A stretch of 64,000 nucleotides of DNA from Streptomyces sp. A3M-1-3 (GCF_024213665.1 NZ_JANAVP010000006.1:184557-248556); one strand, 5' to 3'; shown: positions 50,514-58,933, counted from the first letter of the stretch. The notes: generated by a model from the letters alone, not told the origin. Program-made: numbers and translations.

Positions 50514-51013
50514 GCACCCAGTGGACCGAGAGCGGACTTGACCCGGTGCGCCGGCTACGGGTGATGGCCGCCGCGACCCGGGCGGCCATGTATGCCGAGG
50601 AGCGCGTGGACGCTCCCTTCGACGCGGTGTGGGCGGTGGCGAGCGACCTGGAGGGCGAACTGCCACATCTGCTGCCGACCGTACGGGAGTTCCGGTACAT
50701 GGCTGAGGGAGGGGAGGACGAAACCGGCGAGGCGGACCGCAAACAGGGTTGCGCGTACGGCCCGTTGGGTCACCGGGCCATGTTCGACGTCGTGCTGCGG
50801 CCGGGGTGGTGCCTGATGCAGAGCCCGCACGTGGTCGGCGGCATGGCCGCGGTCCCGGACGGCGACGGCACCCTGTTCGCCGTCCTCGGCGGCCTGCGGC
50901 GCAGCCCGTTCGTACCGCTCCAGGCCGCGCTGCGGCCGCTGGGCCGGGCGCGGGGGCGCTTGATGATCGACCGGGCGAGGCGCCGCCTGGAGGTCTGGGC
51001 GAGCCCGGCCTAG
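50510..51013 (+). CDS. SRPBCC (START-like) family protein
   Basis: A 167-aa protein with a helix-grip ligand-binding fold: AEERVDAPFDAVWAVASDLE is the typical first strand/helix of polyketide-cyclase/START-like proteins, followed by a curved sheet (EFRYMAEG, AMFDVVLRPGWCLMQSPHVV, GTLFAVLGGLRR) and a C-terminal helix. Translationally coupled to the sigma factor (ATGA), so it may be a ligand-binding partner that stands in for an anti-sigma factor, which is speculation. An ATG at 50510 is preferred over a GTG at 50501. Confidence 0.8.
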   Translation: MSTQWTESGLDPVRRLRVMAAATRAAMYAEERVDAPFDAVWAVASDLEGELPHLLPTVREFRYMAEGGEDETGEADRKQGCAYGPLGHRAMFDVVLRPGWCLMQSPHVVGGMAAVPDGDGTLFAVLGGLRRSPFVPLQAALRPLGRARGRLMIDRARRRLEVWASPA

Positions 51014-51017
51014 ATCT

Positions 51018-51940
51018 TCAGGGGGCGCCTGGGCGCCGTACCCGCGCTGCGGTGACGGCGCCCGGCCGCGTGCGCTGGCCGAAGAGCGCCCGGGCCTCCT
51101 CGCCACGAGGTCCGGGCGTTCCTCGTGCAGCAGGTGGCCACAGTCCTCGACCACCTCGATACGCAGCGCGTCCGCGTGCCGCCCGGCCCCGGACAGCACT
51201 CCGGGCGGCAGCACGAAGTCCCGTTCGCCGCCCAGCAGTACCGTCGGCGTGGTCAGGCGCAGCCGCCGGTACCGGCCGAGGAGCAGCCGGGCGATGTCAC
51301 GCAGTGCGAAGGCCCGGTGCAGCGCTTCCCCGGCCCGCGCCCGGTCCGGCTCGCCCGTCGACCGTACGAACTCCTCCACCGCGGCCGGCTCCCACACCGA
51401 CCGGTCCGCCACCCCCTTGTGCAGCAGCCACCTGGTGACGGAGGGCCGCCGGGCCAGTACCAGGCGGCCGAGCAGCGGCTGTTCGAGTATGGCGGTGTAC
51501 CAGAACCGCCAGGCCTGCGGGAGCAGCCGCCGGTGCAGGGGCCACGGGTGCATCATGTTCAGCGCCAGGTAGTGGCTGATCCGGTGCGGGGCGCGCAGGC
51601 AGAGGTGGAAGCCGGTCCAGGCGCCCCAGTCGTGCCCGATGAGGCGGACCCGCTCCAGGCCCAGGGCGTCCAGCAGGGCGAGTACGTCGTCGACCCGGGG
51701 GTCCGTGCCGTACCCGCGGGCCGGGGCGTCGGACCAGCCGAAGCCGCGCTGGTCCAGGCAGATCAGCCGGTACTCCCCGGCCAGCTGCGGGATCAGCTTC
51801 CGCCACGCGTACCAGTGCTGCGGGAAACCGTGCAGCAGCAGGACGGGCTCGCCCTCCCCCGCTTCGGCGAGGTGCAGGCGTGTTCCGCGTACGTCGATCA
51901 TGCGGTGGCGGACTCCGGCCACCTTGGGCAACTGCCGCAT
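51018..51940 (-). pseudogene. Alpha/beta hydrolase (epoxide-hydrolase-like) with a -1 frameshift near the 3' end
   Basis: From the ATG at 51940 the protein is a normal epoxide-hydrolase-like alpha/beta hydrolase: VLLLHGFPQHWYAWRKLIPQ (HG-x-P oxyanion motif), LIGHDWGAWTGFHLCL (nucleophile Asp), and CGHLLHEERPDLVA (catalytic His). Directly after LVA the frame runs on for 170 residues antisense to the SRPBCC gene. Adding one base near 51101-51104 gives LVAEEARALFGQRTRPGAV and a stop at 51018, a normal ending. Length 923 nt is one short of a multiple of three. All catalytic residues precede the shift, so this is either a sequencing error or a recent, possibly mild mutation. Confidence 0.8.
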
Positions 51941-52044
51941 CGTGAACTCCCGGTCTGTCAGGCTCTCAGGGCACCTTGTCGACAGGTCAGGAGACGGCCG
52001 GACGCGCAGACGTTCCCTCGGTCTCCTCCCACGGCCCGTTCCCC

Positions 52045-52632
52045 CTACTCCCGGGCGCGGCGGAACGCCCGCCGCGCCCGGAACAGCCGAGACCTGACCG
52101 TCCCTACCGGCACCGCCAGCACCGCTGCCGCCTCCTGCTCACTGAGTCCTTCGACGTGCCGCAGGGTCAGCACCGCCCGCTGGTCGGGGGGAAGCCCGCG
52201 CAGAACGGCGTCGATGTCGGCCGCGAGTTCCGGGTCGCCGGGCGCGGGCCGTTCCGCCAACTCGACGGTTACGGGGCGACGTTCGGCGTGCCGCACCGCC
52301 TCCCGTACGGCGATGACGCGCACCCACCCGAGCAGCGCGGCGGGCTCCCGGAGGCGGCGGAGGTTGCGGAGCACGGCGACCAGGGTGTCCTGCGCGGCGT
52401 CGGCGCTGTCCTGGCGGGCGACGGGACCGCAGATCCTGCGGACGTACGGCGTGAGGACACCGAGCAGCTCGTCCATGGCGAGGGCGTCCCCGCGCTGCGC
52501 CGCGCGCACCAGTCGGGCCAGCGCCTCCGCGTCGCCGACGGCCCCGTCCACCCGTACCTCCTCCCCCAACCCCCGCACGTACCGGACCGTATCCTCGCTG
52601 AGACCAGCCCGGACCACGTCGTCGGACCACAT
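52045..52632 (-). CDS. ECF-type RNA polymerase sigma factor (copy 2)
   Basis: A sigma-70 family protein of up to 195 aa with region 2 ([58 protein letters not shown]) and region 4 ([20 protein letters not shown], then [16 protein letters not shown]). It parallels the sigma factor at 49986 along its length, pointing to duplication. The start is uncertain: the ATG at 52632 lies inside a 13-bp tandem repeat, and GTG codons just downstream are alternatives. No anti-sigma gene is adjacent; it diverges from the NUDIX gene. Confidence 0.88.
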   Translation of the reverse strand: MWSDDVVRAGLSEDTVRYVRGLGEEVRVDGAVGDAEALARLVRAAQRGDALAMDELLGVLTPYVRRICGPVARQDSADAAQDTLVAVLRNLRRLREPAALLGWVRVIAVREAVRHAERRPVTVELAERPAPGDPELAADIDAVLRGLPPDQRAVLTLRHVEGLSEQEAAAVLAVPVGTVRSRLFRARRAFRRARE

Positions 52633-52660
52633 CGTCGGACCACATCGTCGGACCCATCGG
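52611..52660. repeat. 13-bp tandem repeat (GGACCACATCGTC) at the sigma factor start
   Basis: Units at 52611-52623 (with one change), 52624-52636 and 52637-52649, and a partial unit to 52660. The array spans the start codon of the minus-strand sigma factor and ends 8 bp before the NUDIX start, so it covers the 5' ends of both divergent genes. Confidence 0.85.
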
Positions 52661-52667
52661 AGGACAC

Positions 52668-53173
52668 ATGTCAGCGCAGGCCGCCGCGGCGGAGCGACCC
52701 GAACGCGCGTTTCCCGCCGCGAACGGCATCACCGGTGTCGGTGTGATCGTCACCGACGCGGACGGCCGGGTGCTGCTCGGGCTCGGGCACGACGGCCGGT
52801 GGGAGCTGCCCGGCGGCAAGGTCGACCCCGGCGAGAGCTTCGAGCAGGCCGCCGCGCGCGAGCTGACGGAGGAGACGGGCTGCGCACCTCGTCCGGTGAC
52901 GTGCGGATCATCGCCGTCCTGTTGGACGGCTCGCGCGGTATCACCCGGGTCTCGGCCGCGGCCCTCGCGGAGAGGGTGACCGGGACCGCCCGGGTGACCG
53001 AGCCGCACAAGATCACGCGCTGGCAGTGGTTCGAGCCGGGACAGGTCCCCGGTCAGCTGTTCGAGCCATCAGCAGCGGTCCTGCGCTCCTGGCGGCCGGA
53101 GCTGGAGCTGCCGGCGGTGGACGCGTACGGCTATCCGACGGCGGGCCGGCCGGTGAGCCGACCGGGAGGCTGA
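52668..53173 (+). pseudogene. NUDIX hydrolase with a -1 frameshift
   Basis: The first 72 residues hold nearly the whole NUDIX box, [20 protein letters not shown] followed by ETG, then the frame is lost. Adding one base in the GGG run near 52881 restores the box's last hydrophobic residue (EETGL) and a continuous protein [36 protein letters not shown], to a stop at 53173. The total of 506 nt is one short of a multiple of three. Intact, it would be a 168-aa nucleotide-diphosphate hydrolase of the MutT type. Sequencing error and real mutation are both possible. Confidence 0.85.
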
Positions 53174-53211
53174 CCCACACGCCCACATGCGGCGTTACGC
53201 CGCACCGCCGT

Positions 53212-54564
53212 CTACGGGCGGGCTGGCCGCAGATAGCCGAGGCCGGGGTGCTCGTTCGTGTACGCGTCCACGAGACGGCGGGCGACGGAGACCGAGTCGA
53301 CGAGCGGGTGCAGGGCGAACGCCTTGACCGCGGTGGCGCGCGATCCGCTCTCGGCGGCGGCCATCACCTCGCGTTCGACGGCCTTGACCGCGGTCACCAG
53401 GCCGACCGCGTGGTACGGCAGTGGGGCGACGGAGACCGGGTGGGCGCCGTTCGCGTCGACGAGGCAGGGCACCTCGATGACGGCGTCGGTGTCCAGTACG
53501 GACAGGGTCGTGCGGTTGCGGACATTGAGGATGAGGGTGGTCCGCTCGTCCTTGGCGATGGCCCGCATCAGGGCGAGGGCGACCTGCTCGTAGCCGCCCG
53601 ACTCCAGGTCGCTCGCCTCCCGCTCGCCGGCGCCGGCCGCCGCGCGGTTCTCCGCCATGTACGTGGCTTCGCGCTCGGCACGGGTACGGTTCCAGGCCGC
53701 CAGGGCGGGCGTGGCGGGGTGCGCCATCTCGGCGTAGAAGCGGGCCTGCTGGTCGCGGAGGAACGCGCCGCGGGTCTGCGCGGCCTGCTGGTGGGCGCGG
53801 ACCGCTTCCCGGTTGAAGTAGTAGTAGTGCAGATACTCGTTGGGGACGGCGCCGAGGGTCCGCAGCCACTCGGCGCCGAACAGCCGGCCTTCCTCGAAGG
53901 AGCCGAGCAGGCCGGGGTCGGCGAGCAGGCGCGGCAGTTCGTCGCGGCCCGCGATGTGCAGCCCGCGGACCCAGCCGAGGTGGTTGAGGCCGGCGTAGTC
54001 GATCCATGCCTCGTCGGGGTCAGCGCCGAGCAGCCGGGCGATCCGCCGGCCGAGGCCGACGGGCGAGTCGCAGATGCCGATGACCCGGTCGCCGAGGTGG
54101 CGGGACATGGCCTCGGTGACCAGCCCGGCGGGGTTGGTGAAGTTGATGACCCACGCGTCGGGCGCGAGGCGGGCGACGCGCCGGGCGATGTCGACGGCGA
54201 CCGGGACGGTCCGCAGTCCGTACGCGATTCCGCCCGCGCCGACCGTCTCCTGGCCGAGGACGCCCTCGGCCAGCGCGACGCGTTCGTCGGCGGCGCGGCC
54301 TTCGAGCCCGCCGACGCGGATGGCGGAGAACACGAAGTCGGCGCCGCGGATCGCCTCGTCGAGGTCGGTGGTGACGGTGACCTGCGGCGCGTCGCGCCGG
54401 TCGGCGGCCTGCTCGGCGAGGACGCGGGCGACGGCGGTGAGCCGGCCCGCGTCCAGGTCGTGCAGGGTGACGTGGGTGACCCGGCCCTCGGCGCGGTCGC
54501 CGAGGAGGGCCCCGTACACCAGCGGTACGCGGAACCCGCCGCCGCCGAGGATGGTGAGCTTCAC
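53212..54564 (-). CDS. Family 4 glycosyl hydrolase (6-phospho-beta-glucosidase type)
   Basis: A 450-aa NAD- and Mn-dependent GH4 enzyme that cleaves 6-phospho-glycosides by an oxidation-elimination mechanism. Features are the Rossmann start KLTILGGGGFRVPLVYGALL, the GH4 segments FVFSAIRVGGLEGRAADERV and GQETVGAGGIAYGLRTVPVA, the metal Cys/His in GICDSPVGL and AGLNHLGWVRGL, and NEYLHYYYFNREAV. The start is a GTG at 54564, directly before the first strand. No PTS genes are adjacent, so the source of a phosphorylated substrate is unknown. Convergent with the NUDIX gene. Confidence 0.93.
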   Translation of the reverse strand: MKLTILGGGGFRVPLVYGALLGDRAEGRVTHVTLHDLDAGRLTAVARVLAEQAADRRDAPQVTVTTDLDEAIRGADFVFSAIRVGGLEGRAADERVALAEGVLGQETVGAGGIAYGLRTVPVAVDIARRVARLAPDAWVINFTNPAGLVTEAMSRHLGDRVIGICDSPVGLGRRIARLLGADPDEAWIDYAGLNHLGWVRGLHIAGRDELPRLLADPGLLGSFEEGRLFGAEWLRTLGAVPNEYLHYYYFNREAVRAHQQAAQTRGAFLRDQQARFYAEMAHPATPALAAWNRTRAEREATYMAENRAAAGAGEREASDLESGGYEQVALALMRAIAKDERTTLILNVRNRTTLSVLDTDAVIEVPCLVDANGAHPVSVAPLPYHAVGLVTAVKAVEREVMAAAESGSRATAVKAFALHPLVDSVSVARRLVDAYTNEHPGLGYLRPARP

Positions 54565-54619
54565 GGATGCACCGTATACGGGGCTTGCCCCCGGGTGAGC
54601 ACAGGACGTCCGGACCGTA

Positions 54620-55429
54620 TTACGCCTTGCGTGCCACGCCCGCGTAGACCGGGATCGTCTCGTCGCCCGCGGCGCGCTGGTCGGGGCCGATCTCCGGGTG
54701 CCACTCGGCGGCCAGTACCACCCCGGGGTCGACGAGCTCGAAGGCGTCGAAGAAGCTGGTGACCTCGGCCTGCGAGCGGAGCCGCAGGGTGACGCCTCCC
54801 TGCCGGTACAGGGCGACGGCCCGCTCGGCGCCCACCGGGTCGAAGTCTCCGGTGACATGGGACAGGACGAGGTAGCTGCCCGGCGCGAGCGCGTCCATGA
54901 GCCGGCCGACCAGGCCGCGCGGATCCTCCTCGTCGCCCAGGAAGTGCGCGAGGGCGATCAGGGACAGCGCTACCGGCTTGCTGAAGTCGAGGACACCCTT
55001 GGCGCGGTCGAGGATCGTCTCCGGCTCACGCACGTCTGCCTGGATGTACTCGGTGACGCCTTCCGGGGTGCTGCGCAGCAGGGCCTCGGCATGGCGCAGC
55101 ACGATGGGGTCGTAGTCGGCGTAGACGATGCGCGCGTCCGGCACCGACCGCTGGGCGATCTGGTGCAGGTTGGGCTCGGTGGGGATGCCGGTGCCGATGT
55201 CGAGGAACTGGCGCACCCCGTTCTCCGCCAGCCAGGCCGTGGCGCGGTGCATGAACGCGCGGTTGACCCGGGCTATGTCCTTGCCCCGTGGCTCGATGGC
55301 GAGGAGCTGCTCGGCGAGCTGCTCGTCGACCGGATAGTTGTCCTTGCCGCCGAGGAACCAGTCGTACACGCGTGCGGGATGCGGCTTGCTGGTGTCGATC
55401 TGGTCGGCCGTGGGGTTCTGCCCGGTCAT
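54620..55429 (-). CDS. SAM-dependent methyltransferase-like protein (DUF574/SAM_MT family)
   Basis: A 269-aa member of the actinobacterial S-adenosyl-methyltransferase-like family (PF04672). It begins with the family DTSKPHPARVYDWFLGGKDN, then FLDIGTGIPTEPNLHQIAQ (SAM-binding motif I), IVYADYDPIVLRHAEALL (motif post I) and VALSLIALAHFLGDEED. Substrates are unknown; these genes are very often next to DUF397/XRE pairs in Streptomyces, as here. GGAG lies before the ATG at 55429; an ATG 12 bases further upstream is possible. Confidence 0.9.
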   Translation of the reverse strand: MTGQNPTADQIDTSKPHPARVYDWFLGGKDNYPVDEQLAEQLLAIEPRGKDIARVNRAFMHRATAWLAENGVRQFLDIGTGIPTEPNLHQIAQRSVPDARIVYADYDPIVLRHAEALLRSTPEGVTEYIQADVREPETILDRAKGVLDFSKPVALSLIALAHFLGDEEDPRGLVGRLMDALAPGSYLVLSHVTGDFDPVGAERAVALYRQGGVTLRLRSQAEVTSFFDAFELVDPGVVLAAEWHPEIGPDQRAAGDETIPVYAGVARKA

Positions 55430-55521
55430 GGAAGGCTCCATCGTGGTGAAGTTCGGTGAACAGGAACACGAACAGGAATCAGGAACAGGAACAGGGGGAA
55501 CTACAGCGTGCGCAAGGTGGC

Positions 55522-55758
55522 TTACGTGAGCAGAAAGTCGGCCTTTCCGGCCTTCGCTCCCTGGATGAAAGCCGCGAGTTCGCCCGCGGTGTAGATCAGG
55601 GCAGGGCCGCCGGGATCGGCGGACTGGCGTACGGCGACTCTGCCGTCGGCCAGCTTCATGGCCTCGATGCAGTTGCCGCCGTTGCCACCGCTCCACGGCC
55701 TGCGCCAGCCCTCGGCCGGCAGGTCGGCGGCGGGCATGCCGTTGTATATGGGATCCAT
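55522..55758 (-). CDS. DUF397 domain protein
   Basis: A 78-aa protein of the DUF397 family: WRRPWSGGNGGNCIEAMKLA (the S-G-x-x-G-x-C-V/I-E core), VAVRQSADPGGPALIYTAGE (the R-D/Q-S-x-D-P-x-G-P core) and a final AFIQGAKAGKAD. Such proteins bind and modulate the XRE regulator encoded beside them in WhiJ/AbaA-like systems controlling development and antibiotics. Its ATG lies immediately after the stop of the XRE gene with no gap. Confidence 0.92.
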   Translation of the reverse strand: MDPIYNGMPAADLPAEGWRRPWSGGNGGNCIEAMKLADGRVAVRQSADPGGPALIYTAGELAAFIQGAKAGKADFLLT

Positions 55759-56619
55759 TCACAGCTCCTTGCGGAGATCCTTGAGAATCTCCTTCGTGCG
55801 TGGTGCAGTTGCGGCCTGCGCCGCCATGCGGTCCATGACCTCGAGGTGGGAGGCCACCTCGGGGCGCGCGTCCAGATAGACCGCGCCGGTCAGGTACTCG
55901 CTGTAGACCATGTCCGGCAGTTCGGGGACGGCGAAGCGGAAGAGGACGAACGGCCCGTATGTCCCGGGGTGGTGTCCGGTCGCGAACTCCGCGATCTGGA
56001 GCGTGACGTTGGGCATCCGGGACGCCGCCAGCAGCCGGTCGAGCTGCGCCGCCATCACAGCCGGCCCACCGACGGGCCGGCGCAGTACCGTCTCGTCCAT
56101 CACCACCCACAGCTTGGGTGCGTCGGGACGGGTGAGCAGGGACTGCCGCTCCATGCGCAGGGCGACATGGCGTTCGATGTCGGCGGGGCTCGTCTGCCCG
56201 AGGGCCCCGGTGCGCATGACCGCGCGGGCGTAGTTCTCGGTCTGCAACAGGCCCGGCACGAAGTGCGGTTCGTAGGACCTGATGAGCGCGGCCGCGCCCT
56301 CCAGGCTGACGTACATGCTGAACCAGTCCGGCAGGATGTCGTGGAAGCGCTGCCACCAGCCGGGCTTGATGGCCTCCTCCGTCAGTTCGACGAAGGCGTC
56401 GGCCTCCTCGTCGGTGATCCCGTATGCCTTCAGCAGGAGTTGGACGTACGGGATCTTCAGCGCCACCTCGGCCGTCTCCATCCGGCGGATGGTGGCGGGG
56501 GCGACCCGGAGAACCTTGGCGGCCTCCTCGCGTCTCAGGCCGGCTCGCTCGCGCAGATCCTGCAGACGCTTGCCGAGTACGACCTGGCCCACGGTCGGTG
56601 CTGACCGCGGTTCACTCAC
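55759..56619 (-). CDS. XRE family regulator with DUF5753 domain (WhiJ-like)
   Basis: A 286-aa regulator. The HTH is at about 15-70 (LGKRLQDLRERAGLRREEAA, LRVAPATIRRMETAEVALKI) and the DUF5753 ligand-binding domain follows (about 95-270: LEGAAALIRSYEPHFVPGLL, QTENYARAVM, RQSLLTRPDAPKLWVVMDET, DMVYSEYLTGAVYLD). This is the WhiJ-type layout common in Streptomyces. The start is a GTG at 56619 with GGAGGT just upstream. It is 0 bp from the DUF397 gene and diverges from the HATPase gene over 202 bp in which no other feature was recognised. Confidence 0.92.
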   Translation of the reverse strand: MSEPRSAPTVGQVVLGKRLQDLRERAGLRREEAAKVLRVAPATIRRMETAEVALKIPYVQLLLKAYGITDEEADAFVELTEEAIKPGWWQRFHDILPDWFSMYVSLEGAAALIRSYEPHFVPGLLQTENYARAVMRTGALGQTSPADIERHVALRMERQSLLTRPDAPKLWVVMDETVLRRPVGGPAVMAAQLDRLLAASRMPNVTLQIAEFATGHHPGTYGPFVLFRFAVPELPDMVYSEYLTGAVYLDARPEVASHLEVMDRMAAQAATAPRTKEILKDLRKEL

Positions 56620-56821
56620 TTCGGACCTCCCCAGGCGCTGGTGCGAGCAGTGTGCCATGCCCTCGTAGCCCAGAACACGCCACTCTGCATTTCCCAGAGT
56701 GCCCCTTGCCAAGTGTCTCCGGCAGCGGGAGAGTTGGCCGATGCACCAGTTCACACGGCTGCCGCGCCCTGCCTCCGGGAGACGTGGGTCGGCGCCGCTT
56801 CCCCACCGTTAGGAATCGGTC

Positions 56822-57280
56822 GTGGCACCTGGTAACGCGCTCACCCCCCGGGTCATCGGCCTGTCCCCCGGCACCCATGCCCGCCGCCTCGGGTTCGAGC
56901 TGCCCGCGCGCGCAGAATCCGTGGCCCTGGCCAGACGCCGGGTTCGGGAGTGGCTCCTCGGCCGGAACATCGACCAGGACACCCGTGACACCGTGGCGCT
57001 GGTCGTGTCCGAGCTGGTCACCAATGCCGTGGTGCACACCGCCAGTGACCGCGTCGGCTGCGAACTGAGCGACAGCGAAGGGCGATTGCGCATATCCGTG
57101 CAGGACCAGGGCGTTCTGCCCACGGGCCCGCGGCTGCGCCGGGCGGACCCGGAGGAAGGCGGGCGCGGACTGCTCCTGGTCGACGCGGTGAGCAGCGCGT
57201 GGGGAGCGCATGAGGACGGCAGTGGCCCCGGCCGGGTCGTCTGGGCGGAACTCCTGTACGGGGCGGGAGGACCGTGCTGA
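56822..57280 (+). CDS. HATPase-domain protein (anti-sigma kinase-like)
   Basis: A 152-aa stand-alone GHKL ATPase domain like RsbW/SpoIIAB relatives. The N box is VALVVSELVTNAVVHTASD, the G1 box VQDQGVLPTGP and the G2 region EEGGRGLLLVDAVSSAWG. Such proteins accompany WhiJ-like XRE/DUF397 pairs and are thought to act as anti-sigma or regulatory kinases. The start is a GTG at 56822 with AGGAA seven bases upstream. It overlaps the next gene by 7 bp. Confidence 0.9.
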   Translation: MAPGNALTPRVIGLSPGTHARRLGFELPARAESVALARRRVREWLLGRNIDQDTRDTVALVVSELVTNAVVHTASDRVGCELSDSEGRLRISVQDQGVLPTGPRLRRADPEEGGRGLLLVDAVSSAWGAHEDGSGPGRVVWAELLYGAGGPC

Positions 57281-57750
57281 AGCTTGTCTCCGGCTTCACC
57301 CGATCCCGCCTGGCCCGAGGCCGCCTCACGGACGGTCGGCACGCGGACGGTCGGCCCACGGACGGTCGGCCCACCCCGGATCACCGGGAGGAGGTACGTC
57401 TCCCGCTCCCGCCCACCCTTGCCGCCACGCTCGGCTGCGACGCAGTGGGCGTCCCCGCACGGCACGGCTTCCGCCTCATGACGCGGCTGCCCCGGTCCGG
57501 CTGCGTCTTCGCCGACGAGGCCTGGTGGTGGTGGATCGTGCCCGCCGGCTCCGACCAGGACCTCGCCTGGCCGGCCCCGGCCCGGTACGCCACGGGCGGC
57601 TGTGTGCCGGGCGCGCACCCCCGGCTGATCCGCCACCCGGAGGCCACCACGCCGTACACGCCACCGATCCCGCTCTACCTGATGGTCTGCCAACTGGCAG
57701 GAGCGACGCCGGTTTGGACCCCGTCGGGAACCGGTGGTCGGCGCGAGTGA
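57274..57750 (+). CDS. Conserved hypothetical protein coupled to the HATPase
   Basis: A 158-aa soluble protein of unknown function, overlapping the HATPase gene by 7 bp. It has an Arg/Asp/Gly repeat (DGRHADGRPTDGRPT, residues about 20-34, from a DNA tandem repeat), then GCVFADEAWWWWIVPAGSDQ with four consecutive Trp, and a Pro/Thr-rich end. Genes like it often follow the HATPase in Streptomyces regulatory loci as I remember. Convergent with the MmyB-like regulator, 4 bp apart. Confidence 0.7.
   Translation: MLKLVSGFTRSRLARGRLTDGRHADGRPTDGRPTPDHREEVRLPLPPTLAATLGCDAVGVPARHGFRLMTRLPRSGCVFADEAWWWWIVPAGSDQDLAWPAPARYATGGCVPGAHPRLIRHPEATTPYTPPIPLYLMVCQLAGATPVWTPSGTGGRRE
57330..57374 (+). repeat. 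15-bp in-frame tandem repeat (GGACGGTCGGCCCAC)
   Basis: Three contiguous units at 57330-57344, 57345-57359 and 57360-57374, the last two identical. They encode the DGRPT repeats of the gene at 57274 and so could vary in number without breaking the frame. Confidence 0.85.
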
Positions 57751-57754
57751 TGGG

Positions 57755-58699
57755 TCAGCGCGAGTGAGAGGGCAGCGCCCTCAGCCGCGGCGGGTCGAAC
57801 CGGGGCTCGGCCGGCACCAGGGTCATCCGGGTGAACCCGATCGCCTCCAGGGCCCAGGGCGTCTCGTAGACGAGCCGGCACATGGTCCGTCCCCACCGGG
57901 GGTCCGGGTGCCGGAGCGGCCGTTCGGCACCGTCCCGGTACACGACGTCGGGCCCCACCGACCGGATCCAGTACGGCACACCGTGCCTCAGCGCGGTGTC
58001 CATGATCGGGTCGCGGGCGATCTCCTCGCGTACGGCCAGCAGCCCGGGGTCGTCGCTGTGCGCCTCCAGAGCCCCCGCGAACTGGGCGAGGAGGGGCAGG
58101 CACCAGCTCGTCTCGTGGTCCGCGAGAACCGTGTGCGCGTCCGGATGGAACAGCACGAACCTCAGCAGGTTGTGACGGGGCATCGCCGTGGGGTGCGGCC
58201 TGACGTCCCGGAACAGCGCGTCGAACGCCGGGTTGGTCAGGGCGACGTCCCAGCGGTGGTCGAAGAGGACCGCGGGAAAGGCGACGGCGTCCATCATCGT
58301 GGCGTAGTCGCGCAGGTACGCCCGCGTCTCGGCGTCGGCGACCATGGCCGCGGGCGCCAACGGCTCCCATGCCTGCGGGGGTTCGCGGTCGACGGTGAGC
58401 CGGAAGAGCCAGAAGCGCTGCTGCTCGCTCATCTCCAGCGCTTCGGCGAGGGCCAACAGCTTCCGGTCGGTCCACGCCTTGACCAGGCCGCGCTCCCGGT
58501 TGCCGTAAGCCCGCACGCTGATTCCGAGCCGGGCCGCGATGTCCTCCTGGCTCAGCCCGAGGTCTTCCCGGCGCTGCCTGAGGAGTTCCTTGAGCCGGGT
58601 CGTCCGGACTACCCCGCGTGCCCCGGCGTCACGGCCCGGCCGCTCCCGGCCGGGTCGCGGGTGGACGCCGGGCCGCCCCACTGCTGCAAGGTTTGCCAT
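57755..58699 (-). CDS. XRE family regulator with MmyB-like ligand-binding domain
   Basis: A 314-aa regulator. The HTH (about 37-85: LLRQRREDLGLSQEDIAARL, GISVRAYGNRERG) is followed by the MmyB-type domain (about 125-275: MVADAETRAYLRDYATMMDA, ILFDHRWDVALTNPAFDALF, NLLRFVLFHPDAH). MmyB-like domains bind fatty-acid-like ligands. The ATG at 58699 is preceded by GAAGGG; a GTG nearer the HTH is also possible, since the first 30 residues are Gly/Arg/Pro-rich. Divergent from the XRE-type gene at 58934. Confidence 0.85.
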   Translation of the reverse strand: MANLAAVGRPGVHPRPGRERPGRDAGARGVVRTTRLKELLRQRREDLGLSQEDIAARLGISVRAYGNRERGLVKAWTDRKLLALAEALEMSEQQRFWLFRLTVDREPPQAWEPLAPAAMVADAETRAYLRDYATMMDAVAFPAVLFDHRWDVALTNPAFDALFRDVRPHPTAMPRHNLLRFVLFHPDAHTVLADHETSWCLPLLAQFAGALEAHSDDPGLLAVREEIARDPIMDTALRHGVPYWIRSVGPDVVYRDGAERPLRHPDPRWGRTMCRLVYETPWALEAIGFTRMTLVPAEPRFDPPRLRALPSHSR

Positions 58700-58813
58700 C
58701 GCGAATCTTACCCTTCTCGCGGACGGACACGGGCGGGGGGCGATCTTCACACCGTGTGGCGATCCTGCTACTCGCGGCGCGACAGTGTCAACTATCGTGG
58801 CAATTCAAGCCTC

Positions 58814-58843
58814 TTGACACATCAAATGCGCCACAGCTGTGGC
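58814..58843. promoter_or_regulatory. TTGACA element and perfect palindrome GCCACAGCTGTGGC
   Basis: In the 234-bp divergent spacer, TTGACA (58814-58819) is a consensus -35 hexamer and GCCACAGCTGTGGC (58830-58843) a perfect 14-bp palindrome placed where a -10 region would be. No good -10 follows at standard spacing, so activator dependence or a different promoter is possible. A likely operator for the divergent regulators. Confidence 0.45.
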
Positions 58844-58933
58844 ACAGCCTGGATGTCACCGGCGAGAGCGACTAGGTTCTGAACAGCCCCTTGTGTGCGA
58901 GCAGCGACCCCGCGTGATCTAGGAGACCTACCG

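Noticed and set aside
53212..54564. Lactate/malate dehydrogenase (same Rossmann superfamily as GH4)
   Set aside because: The GH4-specific CDSP and NHLGW segments and the Mn-site Cys/His identify it as a glycosidase.
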